A stretch of DNA of 64,000 nucleotides. Origin: an uncultured Thermoguttaceae bacterium. Lineage in GTDB: Bacteria > Planctomycetota > Planctomycetia > Pirellulales > Thermoguttaceae. Positions within the stretch are counted from its first letter, which is position 1; the number at the start of each line of letters is the position of its first letter. The position numbers and the translations under genes are program-made. Under the pieces are notes generated by a model, which searched no databases, had not been told where the DNA came from, and saw only the letters and a list, made by a program, of their open reading frames with translations. The DNA is taken from contig CALKER010000017.1 in assembly GCA_938084835.1 (NCBI GenBank), positions 24,949 to 88,948 on the forward strand. The letters run 5' to 3'. Below, in pieces: positions 25,885-33,739 of the stretch.

Positions 25885-27432
25885 ATGCCGACACAGCTCA
25901 GCTTGGCGGTCGTGGTCCGTCTGGCCGTATTTGCAGCCGCTTGGCCGGAGCCCGGTGCAGCGCCCAATTATTTCACCCCTTGGGAATTTCCTGTACAGTA
26001 CGCAGCTAACTACTCTCTGCCATTTGAGAATCCCACTGCCAGGTTTCACGAACCTTGGCCCACTGCCAGCTCGGGATGGGTACCGCCAACGTCATCGGCA
26101 GTGCCAGCCTACCCGCAACAAAGTTCAGCCGAGATGCTTCCCAGCCACTTGTACGCAGATCGAATTCGGGAGCTTGAGGCACGCCTTTTAGCCCTTGAGA
26201 GACAGCGGACCTCACCAGAACCTTCAAGTTCTAAGGACGTTTCGGAGGAAAGATTTACTCTTCGTCCTTGGGCGGTTGTACATGCGGACTATATCAATTT
26301 TGCGGGGCAAAATGGGGCCAGTTCTTCCGTCTACGGTGACTGCAACGATTATTTCGCCTTCCGACGGCTCTACTTAGGACTAGCGGGTACAGGTTACGGG
26401 GTATGGGAGTACCAAGTGGCTTTCAATATCGCGCCTACTGTAGTTATCCGCGATCGACATGGACACCGGTTGGTTGAGACAGATGTAGTGCAAATCCGTG
26501 ACATTTGGCTGGCTCATAAAGAAGTACCATTTTTAGGGACACTTCAGCTGGGAAACTTTAAAGGCCCTTTCTCCCTAGAAGAACTGACCTCCAACCGATA
26601 CATCACTTTTATGGAGAGAGCAGCCCCGACAGAGACTTTCTCGCTCAAACGGCGAGTTGGCCTGATGGCATGCAATCGGTCGCCCTCCGAAGCGTTTGGC
26701 TGGGCAACAGGGGTATTTTTTGCGGATATTTCTCAAGAAACCAAGAGACGCGTCGATGATCGCCAAGGCATTCACTGGGCACTCAGATCTTGGTGTTCTC
26801 CGCTCTACGTGGCCGAAGGCCGGGGAGTGCTCCATCTAGGTGCCGGCTATGTCTTTACTTCGGACGACGACGGACTGATAGGATTTACGACTCGCCCGGA
26901 GGCTTCCGCGGCGCCGCTTGCTATCGAGACTGGCCCAATCCCTGCACAGCGTTTGCACCGGGGCAACTTGGAAGGAGCCGTAGTGTTCGGCCCGTTTTCT
27001 ATTCAAAGCGAGCTTTTCGCGGTGACCACGGATGGCGGAAAAAGTAGCCAAGACTACCAATTCTACGGTGCCTACGTGGCCACAAGTTATTTCCTCACTG
27101 GGGAGTCCCGAACGTACGAACGTTCCAGAGGGGTGTTTGGCCGCGTAATTCCGTTTACAAACTTCTGGTGGGTCAGAACCTTGGAAGGTCACAGTTTCGG
27201 CTGGGGAGCGTGGGAACTTGCGGCCAGATGGTCTTGGATCGATCTAAGCGAACCCGAACTGCCTTCACCACTTGCTGGCCAAATGCACAATTTCACCCTG
27301 GGCGTCAACTGGTACTGGAATCCGCAAGTACGAATGATGTTCGAATGGATTCATTCTTTTACGAAGGTGCCAATATCGAGCGATGTGGCGCAAACGGATA
27401 TTTTAGGCATGTCTTGGCGAGCTGACTTCTAA
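25885..27432 (+). CDS. OprO/OprP-type outer-membrane porin
   Basis: 515 residues. A hydrophobic N-terminus (about residues 4-20) acts as signal peptide. An extended Pro/Ser-rich region follows, then a short coiled coil (IRELEARLLALERQ, about residues 94-107), a common trimerisation or peptidoglycan-proximal element in these porins. The barrel starts near RFTLRPWAVVHADYINF. FRRLYLGLAGTGYGVWEYQV, LAHKEVPFLGTLQLGNFKG, FMERAAPTETFSLKRRVGL and the closing GMSWRADF (terminal Phe, a barrel-assembly signal) match the phosphate-selective porin O/P family. Substrate specificity cannot be read from the sequence; planctomycete members are numerous and usually just called porins. GGAGGA lies 10 nt before the ATG. 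The gene appears monocistronic. Confidence 0.88.
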   Translation: MPTQLSLAVVVRLAVFAAAWPEPGAAPNYFTPWEFPVQYAANYSLPFENPTARFHEPWPTASSGWVPPTSSAVPAYPQQSSAEMLPSHLYADRIRELEARLLALERQRTSPEPSSSKDVSEERFTLRPWAVVHADYINFAGQNGASSSVYGDCNDYFAFRRLYLGLAGTGYGVWEYQVAFNIAPTVVIRDRHGHRLVETDVVQIRDIWLAHKEVPFLGTLQLGNFKGPFSLEELTSNRYITFMERAAPTETFSLKRRVGLMACNRSPSEAFGWATGVFFADISQETKRRVDDRQGIHWALRSWCSPLYVAEGRGVLHLGAGYVFTSDDDGLIGFTTRPEASAAPLAIETGPIPAQRLHRGNLEGAVVFGPFSIQSELFAVTTDGGKSSQDYQFYGAYVATSYFLTGESRTYERSRGVFGRVIPFTNFWWVRTLEGHSFGWGAWELAARWSWIDLSEPELPSPLAGQMHNFTLGVNWYWNPQVRMMFEWIHSFTKVPISSDVAQTDILGMSWRADF

Positions 27433-27582
27433 TAATGGCAGTCAAAGTTCCTTTACAACACGATTTATGAATACCTGAATTGCTCGGCCACATCACCGAC
27501 CAAAAATGTGTTTACAGTAAGAGTCAGGCCTAGTGGCCGATCGAATACTGGCAAAAACCTTCCTTAAGACGGAATGGTAGCC

Positions 27583-28152
27583 ATGCAGGTTCATTTCCGC
27601 GCGATTCTTGTGTTGGCATTAATGCTGACCGTGGGAAAGATAGCTTGTCCCACCCAGGCTCAGGAGCGGGTTAGCTGCGACCAGTGTGGACGACAAACCG
27701 ATGACTTTGTTTACTGTTGCAACCTGATCACAAAAGAAAAAACAGTGAAAAAGCCCGTGTGGTCGGAAAAGACAGAATATCATTGTACCGTCAATCCCAC
27801 CGTCTGGGCCTTCTTCGAGGCTCTTGGCTATAGCCTAAATCTCCAAATGGGACGCTGCGCATTAAGTGACCACAGAACTGGTCATCCCGAAGGTGACCGC
27901 CTGCATGCCCTTCTACAACCGGGAAGGCCACGTATGCGCCGAAAACTCTTGGTCGCAGAAAAGGAGGAAACTAAGTCCGCGGTCGAGTGTCAACCAATCA
28001 TTCTCTGTCCTGCTTGTGCCAGACAAAGGCCGCCATCGGGACAATCCACATCCCCGGCGAACCCCCCACTTCAAGACCATAGCGTCTTTATGCCACCAGC
28101 GGTTTTTGACAACTGGTCCCACAAGATGACCACGACAAAAGAGTTTCGGTAA
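27583..28152 (+). CDS. Small exported Cys-containing protein, possibly frameshifted
   Basis: About 189 residues with a signal peptide (VHFRAILVLALMLTVG, cleavage near AQA-QERVS) and cysteine pairs (SCDQCG, VYCCN, LCPACA). The N-terminal half (to about residue 87) resembles planctomycete Cys-rich exported proteins rich in Lys-Val pairs. Beyond the GRCA segment the sequence looks out of frame, while the +2 frame from about 27860 reads TTELVIPKVTACMP...GHVCAE, closer to that composition. The gene may therefore be frameshifted or contain a sequencing error. ATG 27583 is favoured over ATG 27574 because GGA lies 9 nt upstream. It lies 150 bp after the porin, so co-expression is possible. No function is assigned. 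Confidence 0.55.
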   Translation: MQVHFRAILVLALMLTVGKIACPTQAQERVSCDQCGRQTDDFVYCCNLITKEKTVKKPVWSEKTEYHCTVNPTVWAFFEALGYSLNLQMGRCALSDHRTGHPEGDRLHALLQPGRPRMRRKLLVAEKEETKSAVECQPIILCPACARQRPPSGQSTSPANPPLQDHSVFMPPAVFDNWSHKMTTTKEFR

Positions 28153-28382
28153 CAGCTCAGACCTGTAGGCGGCTAACGTTCACGACCGACCCCCACTGGC
28201 ACCGGGGCGAACACAGACTTTCCCGCGTCGACTCGCCAGTTTTCTTAAGCCCTTTGCATTTCTCCCGCTACCTACTTCACCGGCCGACAAGCCGGCGCGA
28301 CCGCATGCGGCCGTAACCCTTGGCGAATCACCTCCAGCGGGGGTCGTGACTGCCCACAAAACGTGCGCAGACCTACACTGTG

Positions 28383-29009
28383 TCAGTATACCAGCGGTAT
28401 ACCCAACGACTGCAGCTCTCTGGCAAGGCACTGGGGTCCATTATAGAGGCTTGCGTGAAAACCAGCCGCCTGAGCTCCTTTCACATTGGCTTCGTTGTCG
28501 TCCACAAAAAAAATCTCTTCGGGCGGACAACCTGCGAATTGGGCTGCGCGACGGAAGATCGCTATCTCAGGTTTCATGGAGTGACACTGGTAGCTTGTGC
28601 AGCCGACGCGAAAAAGCTCCATGATCCCCCGGAATCTTCGTTGAAGATAAACCCAGTGGACCTCACATGTATTTGAAAGAAGACCCAGGGGAAAACGCAC
28701 AAGCGACAACCGACAAATAATGGGCACAATGTTGACATTCAAGGTGAAGATATTGCAGGCTGCATCAAGTAGCCTGTCCGAATCAGGGCGTGTCCCACAG
28801 CGCGCGCAAAACTCTTCGTAGAACTCGTCGGTTGTGATCAATCCTAGTTCGTACCTCCGCTGGAGATCTTCCCCATAAAGTAGATGATGGACAAACTCAG
28901 GAGATGTGCCTACAACTTCGGCCATTTGGCGGCACATTTTTTCCACGTCGAAATCGACGATCACCTTACCCAAGTCGAAATAAACGAACCGGATTCTTGA
29001 GGGTCCCAT
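28383..29009 (-). CDS. HAD superfamily (IA) phosphatase, YihX-like
   Basis: About 208 residues counted from ATG 29009. Motif I is VYFDLGKVIVDFD; the usual second Asp is replaced by Gly, as in YihX-type sugar-phosphate phosphatases (FDLGNV). The C1 cap is alpha-helical (RRYELGLITTDEFYEEF). Motif II is LLSNTCEVHW, motif III Lys is in SMKPEIAIF, and motif IV is IFFVDDNEANVKGA. These hydrolyse small phosphate esters through an aspartyl-phosphate; with the second Asp missing, either water activation differs or activity is reduced. The substrate is unknown. The frame extends upstream to a TTG at 29102, but that segment lacks homology and a ribosome-binding site. It is the last gene of a minus-strand group following the exported protein and Gfo/Idh/MocA genes. 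Confidence 0.85.
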   Translation of the reverse strand: MGPSRIRFVYFDLGKVIVDFDVEKMCRQMAEVVGTSPEFVHHLLYGEDLQRRYELGLITTDEFYEEFCARCGTRPDSDRLLDAACNIFTLNVNIVPIICRLSLVRFPLGLLSNTCEVHWVYLQRRFRGIMELFRVGCTSYQCHSMKPEIAIFRRAAQFAGCPPEEIFFVDDNEANVKGAQAAGFHASLYNGPQCLARELQSLGIPLVY

Positions 29010-29217
29010 CGTGAAGCTAACGCCATCAGGCCATGTTTTGTCCGAATTGGTGTGCAGCCAATCGTCACGCTTTTTTGACGACCGCAGTAACCAAGCTTTC
29101 AAGGCGATAAGTTTAGCCTAATCCTCCCCCTTGAGAAAACATGGCCTTCGAAAAATCACCGTTATTGCTGCTACCCAGTTATGCCCTAAATTAAAAATTA
29201 TCGAAGAGCTTAGACAC

Positions 29218-30693
29218 CTACCTTTCCGGCGGAAGAATTCGCAACCGAGCATATCGAATGGTGTTTGGGTGGCGGGGAGAGGTCCCTAGCATATCAAGCC
29301 GCCAATCCGGCAAACAACCAGCGCGCGGTGTCGCTGTGAAAAAATTATTTAAAGGAGAAACCAAGGGAATCACATGGGGCCGAGATATGCCCCCATCGCG
29401 GGAAAGCTCTACAATCCTGTTTTCCTCCACAACCGATCCGTCCGCACGTCGGCCACTAACGTAAAAGATCACGAACAGTCGACCATCCGGCGTATGATGA
29501 AATCGCGCCATGCCAGGAAATTCGATCAGCTGACCCTCTTCCGCGCGAAGGATTGCTTTTCGCCAAAGAATCTTCCCTTGAGCAACCTTTGCCCAACACA
29601 ATTGGTACGACTGCTTTTCCTCGGGGAAAAACTTGGGCCGAAGACGTTCGTCGATCGCGCGTTCCGTCCACAGGATATGAACTTCCTCCGGCGAAAAAAC
29701 CCACATGTCGCACGGGGTTATCCATCCAGCTGTCTTATCCCGGCTGCTGATTTCCACCCAGGGCTGAAACTCTTCCTCCGCGATATTGTCGCACCATGTA
29801 TAAAATAGTCGCCTGAAGTCGTAGTCCCAACTTCCACCGGTCAGGTTTCGCTTATATTCTCGCCACTCGGGATAAGGTTCGAGAATATCACTGACCCCGC
29901 AAAAATGAACCGCTCCTTGCTTCAACACCACGAGCGGATAGCAAACCCGGATAGGTTGAGGCCGGGGATATTCGCGGCCGAACGGCCATTCCAGTCGTCC
30001 GCTGCGAACATGACTGTCCCGGACATAAAACGTCCATTCAGCATGCGTGTAGCCGATGTTTTGAAACAGAATCCATTGCCCGGCGGGACCGTCCGCGGCA
30101 AAGCTCCGATATGAGTGTTCAGTAAATGGGGGCGTGCCCTGCCACGTGGGGACCATTCGGTAGGGTTCCTGGTGTGGGTTTTCTGCTGAAAAAATCCACA
30201 CATCTGGCTGGGCTGGTCCCGACCTCGCTTCCGGCGAAGTCAAGGTGGGGTTTCCCGACAGCAATACAACTCCCTCTTGAAGTACCACTAACGGACATGG
30301 CTCTCTGGTTCGGCCCTGCTGATCCGCCCATAGCTTTCTCCACGGGATTCCGTCTTCCCGCATAAATAGGAACCATCGGCAATTATTTAGCGGGGGAATG
30401 TCAGCAATTGTCTCCAAGCCACTGGCGAAGATCCGCGACCCCCACCGCACAAGACACGTAGAACCCCGAGACCACATGGGTCCCGCCCCATTATTAGGGG
30501 GAACAAACTGGTAAACCTCCTCCTCCACTTCCACAAGAACGTCGGGAGCGGCCAGCGCACCGCTTGGGCGCCCATCAGAGACGCCCGCGGAACCGAGCGG
30601 TATCGACTCACCCTCGAACCCCAAGGACGACCGATGGGGCCACACCGCGGCTAAGCCTAACATCAAGGTGGGCACCAAAACGGCGCTTCTCAT
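29218..30693 (-). CDS. Exported protein of unknown function, possibly sialidase/BNR-like fold
   Basis: 491 residues with a signal peptide (VLVPTLMLGLAAVWP). The mature part has recurring strand pairs such as CPLVVLQEGVVLLSGNP, CYPLVVLKQGAVHFCGVSD and DGRLFVIFYVSGRRADGS, spaced like blades of a propeller and reminiscent of BNR/sialidase-like planctomycete proteins. Classical Asp-boxes are not evident, so the fold is a guess. GGAG lies just before the ATG. It sits 149 bp downstream of a Gfo/Idh/MocA oxidoreductase on the same strand; such neighbours are common in carbohydrate-degradation loci, so a sugar-related role is conceivable but unproven. Confidence 0.75.
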   Translation of the reverse strand: MRSAVLVPTLMLGLAAVWPHRSSLGFEGESIPLGSAGVSDGRPSGALAAPDVLVEVEEEVYQFVPPNNGAGPMWSRGSTCLVRWGSRIFASGLETIADIPPLNNCRWFLFMREDGIPWRKLWADQQGRTREPCPLVVLQEGVVLLSGNPTLTSPEARSGPAQPDVWIFSAENPHQEPYRMVPTWQGTPPFTEHSYRSFAADGPAGQWILFQNIGYTHAEWTFYVRDSHVRSGRLEWPFGREYPRPQPIRVCYPLVVLKQGAVHFCGVSDILEPYPEWREYKRNLTGGSWDYDFRRLFYTWCDNIAEEEFQPWVEISSRDKTAGWITPCDMWVFSPEEVHILWTERAIDERLRPKFFPEEKQSYQLCWAKVAQGKILWRKAILRAEEGQLIEFPGMARFHHTPDGRLFVIFYVSGRRADGSVVEENRIVELSRDGGISRPHVIPLVSPLNNFFTATPRAGCLPDWRLDMLGTSPRHPNTIRYARLRILPPER

Positions 30694-30842
30694 CCAGCTC
30701 CGCTTCCTGTAATCACCGCGCTACTACTTCCGCCAAACAGGGGTTAACTGAGTCTAATCTCACCAGGCTCACAATTGTTTACGTATTTACCCGCGCAATC
30801 TCGACGTCACATCTCTTCAACGGCCGCGGCACCGGCCGGCAA

Positions 30843-32240
30843 CTATCCAAGCGGAGGCAACTCGTACCCTTTACGTCTCTCGCGATCCATGTAGGAAGAC
30901 TCGTTGGCTTCCTCGCAGTTGGTAAACCGCTCGGCCACCGGATCCCAACGGAGACGCTCTCCAACCCGGCCCAATTCCCGCACAATATTTACAAGGAGGC
31001 ACAAGGTCGTGGAACGGTGTCCGATCTCCACATCGGCGGTGCACCGCTCACCCGTTTTGATCCCGTGGATCCAATTTTCAATGTGGTACTGTGTTTCGGG
31101 CTTGGTAATGGGACCAGGGTTGTCCGGCGAGTTAACGATTTCCCGAGGATTACTTGCGATCTTGTTACGATTGATTTCAATCTTGCCTTTCTCGCCGATA
31201 AAAATGGCTCCTAAACCGGGCCCCCAATCACCGTCTAAATGGAGCCGAAGCTCTGTGCCGTTTGCATACCACATTCGCATCTTGGCCCGCGGGCCCACCA
31301 CGGGCTTTGCCAGCTGAATGAGGAAATCAAGGCGGGTCTCATCTACCTCTACCATTTCTGCATATCGACCTGTGGGACTATCCTTGACGGGCTCTTCCAG
31401 AAGGATTTCCACAGGACCGGTGTCATCGGTTCCCAGCGCCCGCTGGATCTGGTCGTAGGAATGAGTACCCCAGCCCGTGACACCGTAACATAAGCCCCCG
31501 CCATCGTAGTCCCACCAGGCCGACCAGTTCCGATGGAGCTCGGGGTGGTATGGCCGATACTGCGCCTGGTTGAGCCACACGTCCCACCAATTTGCACGGC
31601 CTCCCGGGGGCAAAGGTCGCTCCGGTTTTCCCGGCCAATGAAGTGGACCGACAAAATTCGGGGCCAGTACCACGCGAATCTTACCGATCACGCCGTTTTT
31701 CACTAAATCGCTAGCCCAGTTGTTGATGGGCATCGATCGCTGCTGCGTACCTACCTGAGTGACCACTTTGAATCGGCGCGCGGCGTTAACAAGGTAGCGG
31801 CCTTCTGCTACTGTCAGACACATCGGCTTCTCGATATAGACATGAAGCCCGCGTTGCATGACGTGGGCGGTCACCCAAGCCCGTGCGTGGGTGGTGGTAA
31901 CCACCATCACCGCGTCAACCTTTTCCTTGTCCAACATTTCATGCATATCGTCATAGCCGCGCCAGTTTTGATCTTTGCCCAGCTCGGCGATGAAGGCATC
32001 CACCGCTGGGCGAAAACAGTCACATACGGCCACGACGCGCATGTCGGCAATTTCGGCCGACTCCCGCACAAGTGCCCGTGCCCTACCTCCTAAACCGATA
32101 ATACCGATATTGACCGTCTCATTAGCCCCGGGCACCCCCCCAAAGCCAAGCACCCGACGTGGCACAACTTGTGCCAAACCGACCGCCCCTATTCCCAAAC
32201 CAAGCCAACTCCGACGGGTGTACATTCGTGAGAATTTCAT
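30843..32240 (-). CDS. Gfo/Idh/MocA family oxidoreductase with Tat signal
   Basis: 465 residues. The N-terminus carries a twin-arginine signal (YTRRSWLGLGIGAVGLA), indicating export of the folded cofactor-loaded enzyme. The Rossmann fold follows: VNIGIIGLGGRARALV for dinucleotide binding, VVAVCDCF, then VDAVMVVTTTHARAWVT and the conserved YIEKPMCLTVAEG with catalytic-site Lys-Pro. The C-terminal domain has the WNxxWWDYDGGGLCYG-type segment typical of planctomycete exported members. The enzymes oxidise or reduce sugars or related polyols with NAD(P); the substrate is unknown. GGAG lies 9 nt before the ATG. It is the first gene of a minus-strand group with the exported unknown protein and the HAD phosphatase. 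Confidence 0.92.
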   Translation of the reverse strand: MKFSRMYTRRSWLGLGIGAVGLAQVVPRRVLGFGGVPGANETVNIGIIGLGGRARALVRESAEIADMRVVAVCDCFRPAVDAFIAELGKDQNWRGYDDMHEMLDKEKVDAVMVVTTTHARAWVTAHVMQRGLHVYIEKPMCLTVAEGRYLVNAARRFKVVTQVGTQQRSMPINNWASDLVKNGVIGKIRVVLAPNFVGPLHWPGKPERPLPPGGRANWWDVWLNQAQYRPYHPELHRNWSAWWDYDGGGLCYGVTGWGTHSYDQIQRALGTDDTGPVEILLEEPVKDSPTGRYAEMVEVDETRLDFLIQLAKPVVGPRAKMRMWYANGTELRLHLDGDWGPGLGAIFIGEKGKIEINRNKIASNPREIVNSPDNPGPITKPETQYHIENWIHGIKTGERCTADVEIGHRSTTLCLLVNIVRELGRVGERLRWDPVAERFTNCEEANESSYMDRERRKGYELPPLG

Positions 32241-33739
32241 GCCATGGCTCCATAACTGCGGAAGCGTTTGCCTCTAGCGGGGTCCCTTTTGTGTTACCCG
32301 TTGCTAAAGAATCTTTTTCGAATCACTTGGAAAAAGCCTAAAAATGACAGCCGACACTAAGAGGACAAACCCCGCAACATCTTTGCGTGCGGAGTGCTCT
32401 AACTGCCCTCGTAGCCCCGAGTCACGTTTCGCCGCTAGTATATCCCTACTTTTCGCGCAAAGCAAACCAAAGACTGCTAGGTCTAAGCTCGACTCCTCCT
32501 AGGAAAATGATGAAACTTCTCGCGCGGCGGGCCGAGACCAAAATTTTTGGTCCCTACCCGTTTGTTTACACCGCCTAAATGAACTTAAGGCCACACAGCG
32601 CTATGTTCCGAGCGAGGCAGACTCGCTTCATACGCGCGGTCATGAGAGACCCCAGCCTGAGATCTTCAGTTAGCCCCCTTTAAACATCCTAACCCCACAC
32701 CCGATGGTCGTTTCCAAACGGCCCGTGGTGATTCGTGTGCCGGAATTTGGCCGCCGGCGGTACCTACGAGCCAAAGGCCGAATCGGCGGGAATTCTCAAG
32801 GAAGAATAATCCTTTCGTCATTGCCGGCGCCCTCGCGGCTCTTTTTTATCCCAACCTTCGACAATCTCGATAGGAAACAACTTTAAATGACGTGAAATGA
32901 TGCCCCCATCGACGTGGATCGGCTCGTTTATTCTGTGGGCCTTCTATAGCGCCATAGGCCGGAGTGGGAAAGCATTCGGCCGCAAACGGAGTATCGCCTA
33001 GGAGTCGATAATCCAATCCCACGCCAATCCCGGCATGTCGCGTAGTTGAGCTAAAGTCCTACTACCGAAACAAATTTCTTCAATTCTTAACTAATTGACA
33101 AAACAAAGTGAAGATTTAGAAGCGAGTGTTTCGTCTCTTTTCTCACAAAAAGTAGCTGGGAATGGCATTGCAAAATGGGACCCGTAAAACCGACCTCGGC
33201 AGGTTCGACGATTGCCAGTTAAAATGGCGAGAATGACTTAGATTCAAAAGATCAAGGAAAAGGGGAAAATTCCTGCCATTATTTCCCAAAAGATTGTTGT
33301 GAATAGGCTTAAGCTCCGAGTGTCAAAGCGTTGTTCGGCACGAGTGGAATTCGTAGAGCGCAAAACACCGTTTCGCTGGATGCACAAAGCCTAGTTTGAC
33401 CAACGACCTCGAACATAGCACAGGAAAGCAAGTAACACGTGACAGGATTCGTAAAGCAAGTTGCCCATAGGATTATGATGCGACTTAAGCAGGTTGCCAC
33501 AACTGATTGGTATCTATCCCTGAAGGGTAGACCAATCCACCCAGTAGGTTGACAAGTGGAAGTGTATTCGAGCATTGACAATGTTTTGCGATACCATCCG
33601 GCTTACACGGTTACTTGGAGGTAGTACTTTCACTCAGTCCCGGAAAATTACTAAGGGGGATCGCTAATATCTTTTCGGTTGGTGTTAAGAGGTTGAAGGA
33701 AATCGCCTTGTAAAGATGGCGGAGAAGTAGTTCTCACGG
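32241..33739 (+). other. 1.5-kb intergenic region between divergent genes
   Basis: No coding frame with family signal or credible start. 33060-33310 is AT-rich and could contain promoters for the plus-strand DUF11 gene. A weak stem before TTTTTT near 32828-32848 is too short to call a terminator. No tRNA or known structured RNA was recognised. Confidence 0.45.

Noticed and set aside
32704..32886. 60-residue plus-strand open frame with short stem before a T-run near its end
   Set aside because: The stem is only 4 bp and the frame has no homology; neither a gene nor a terminator can be supported.
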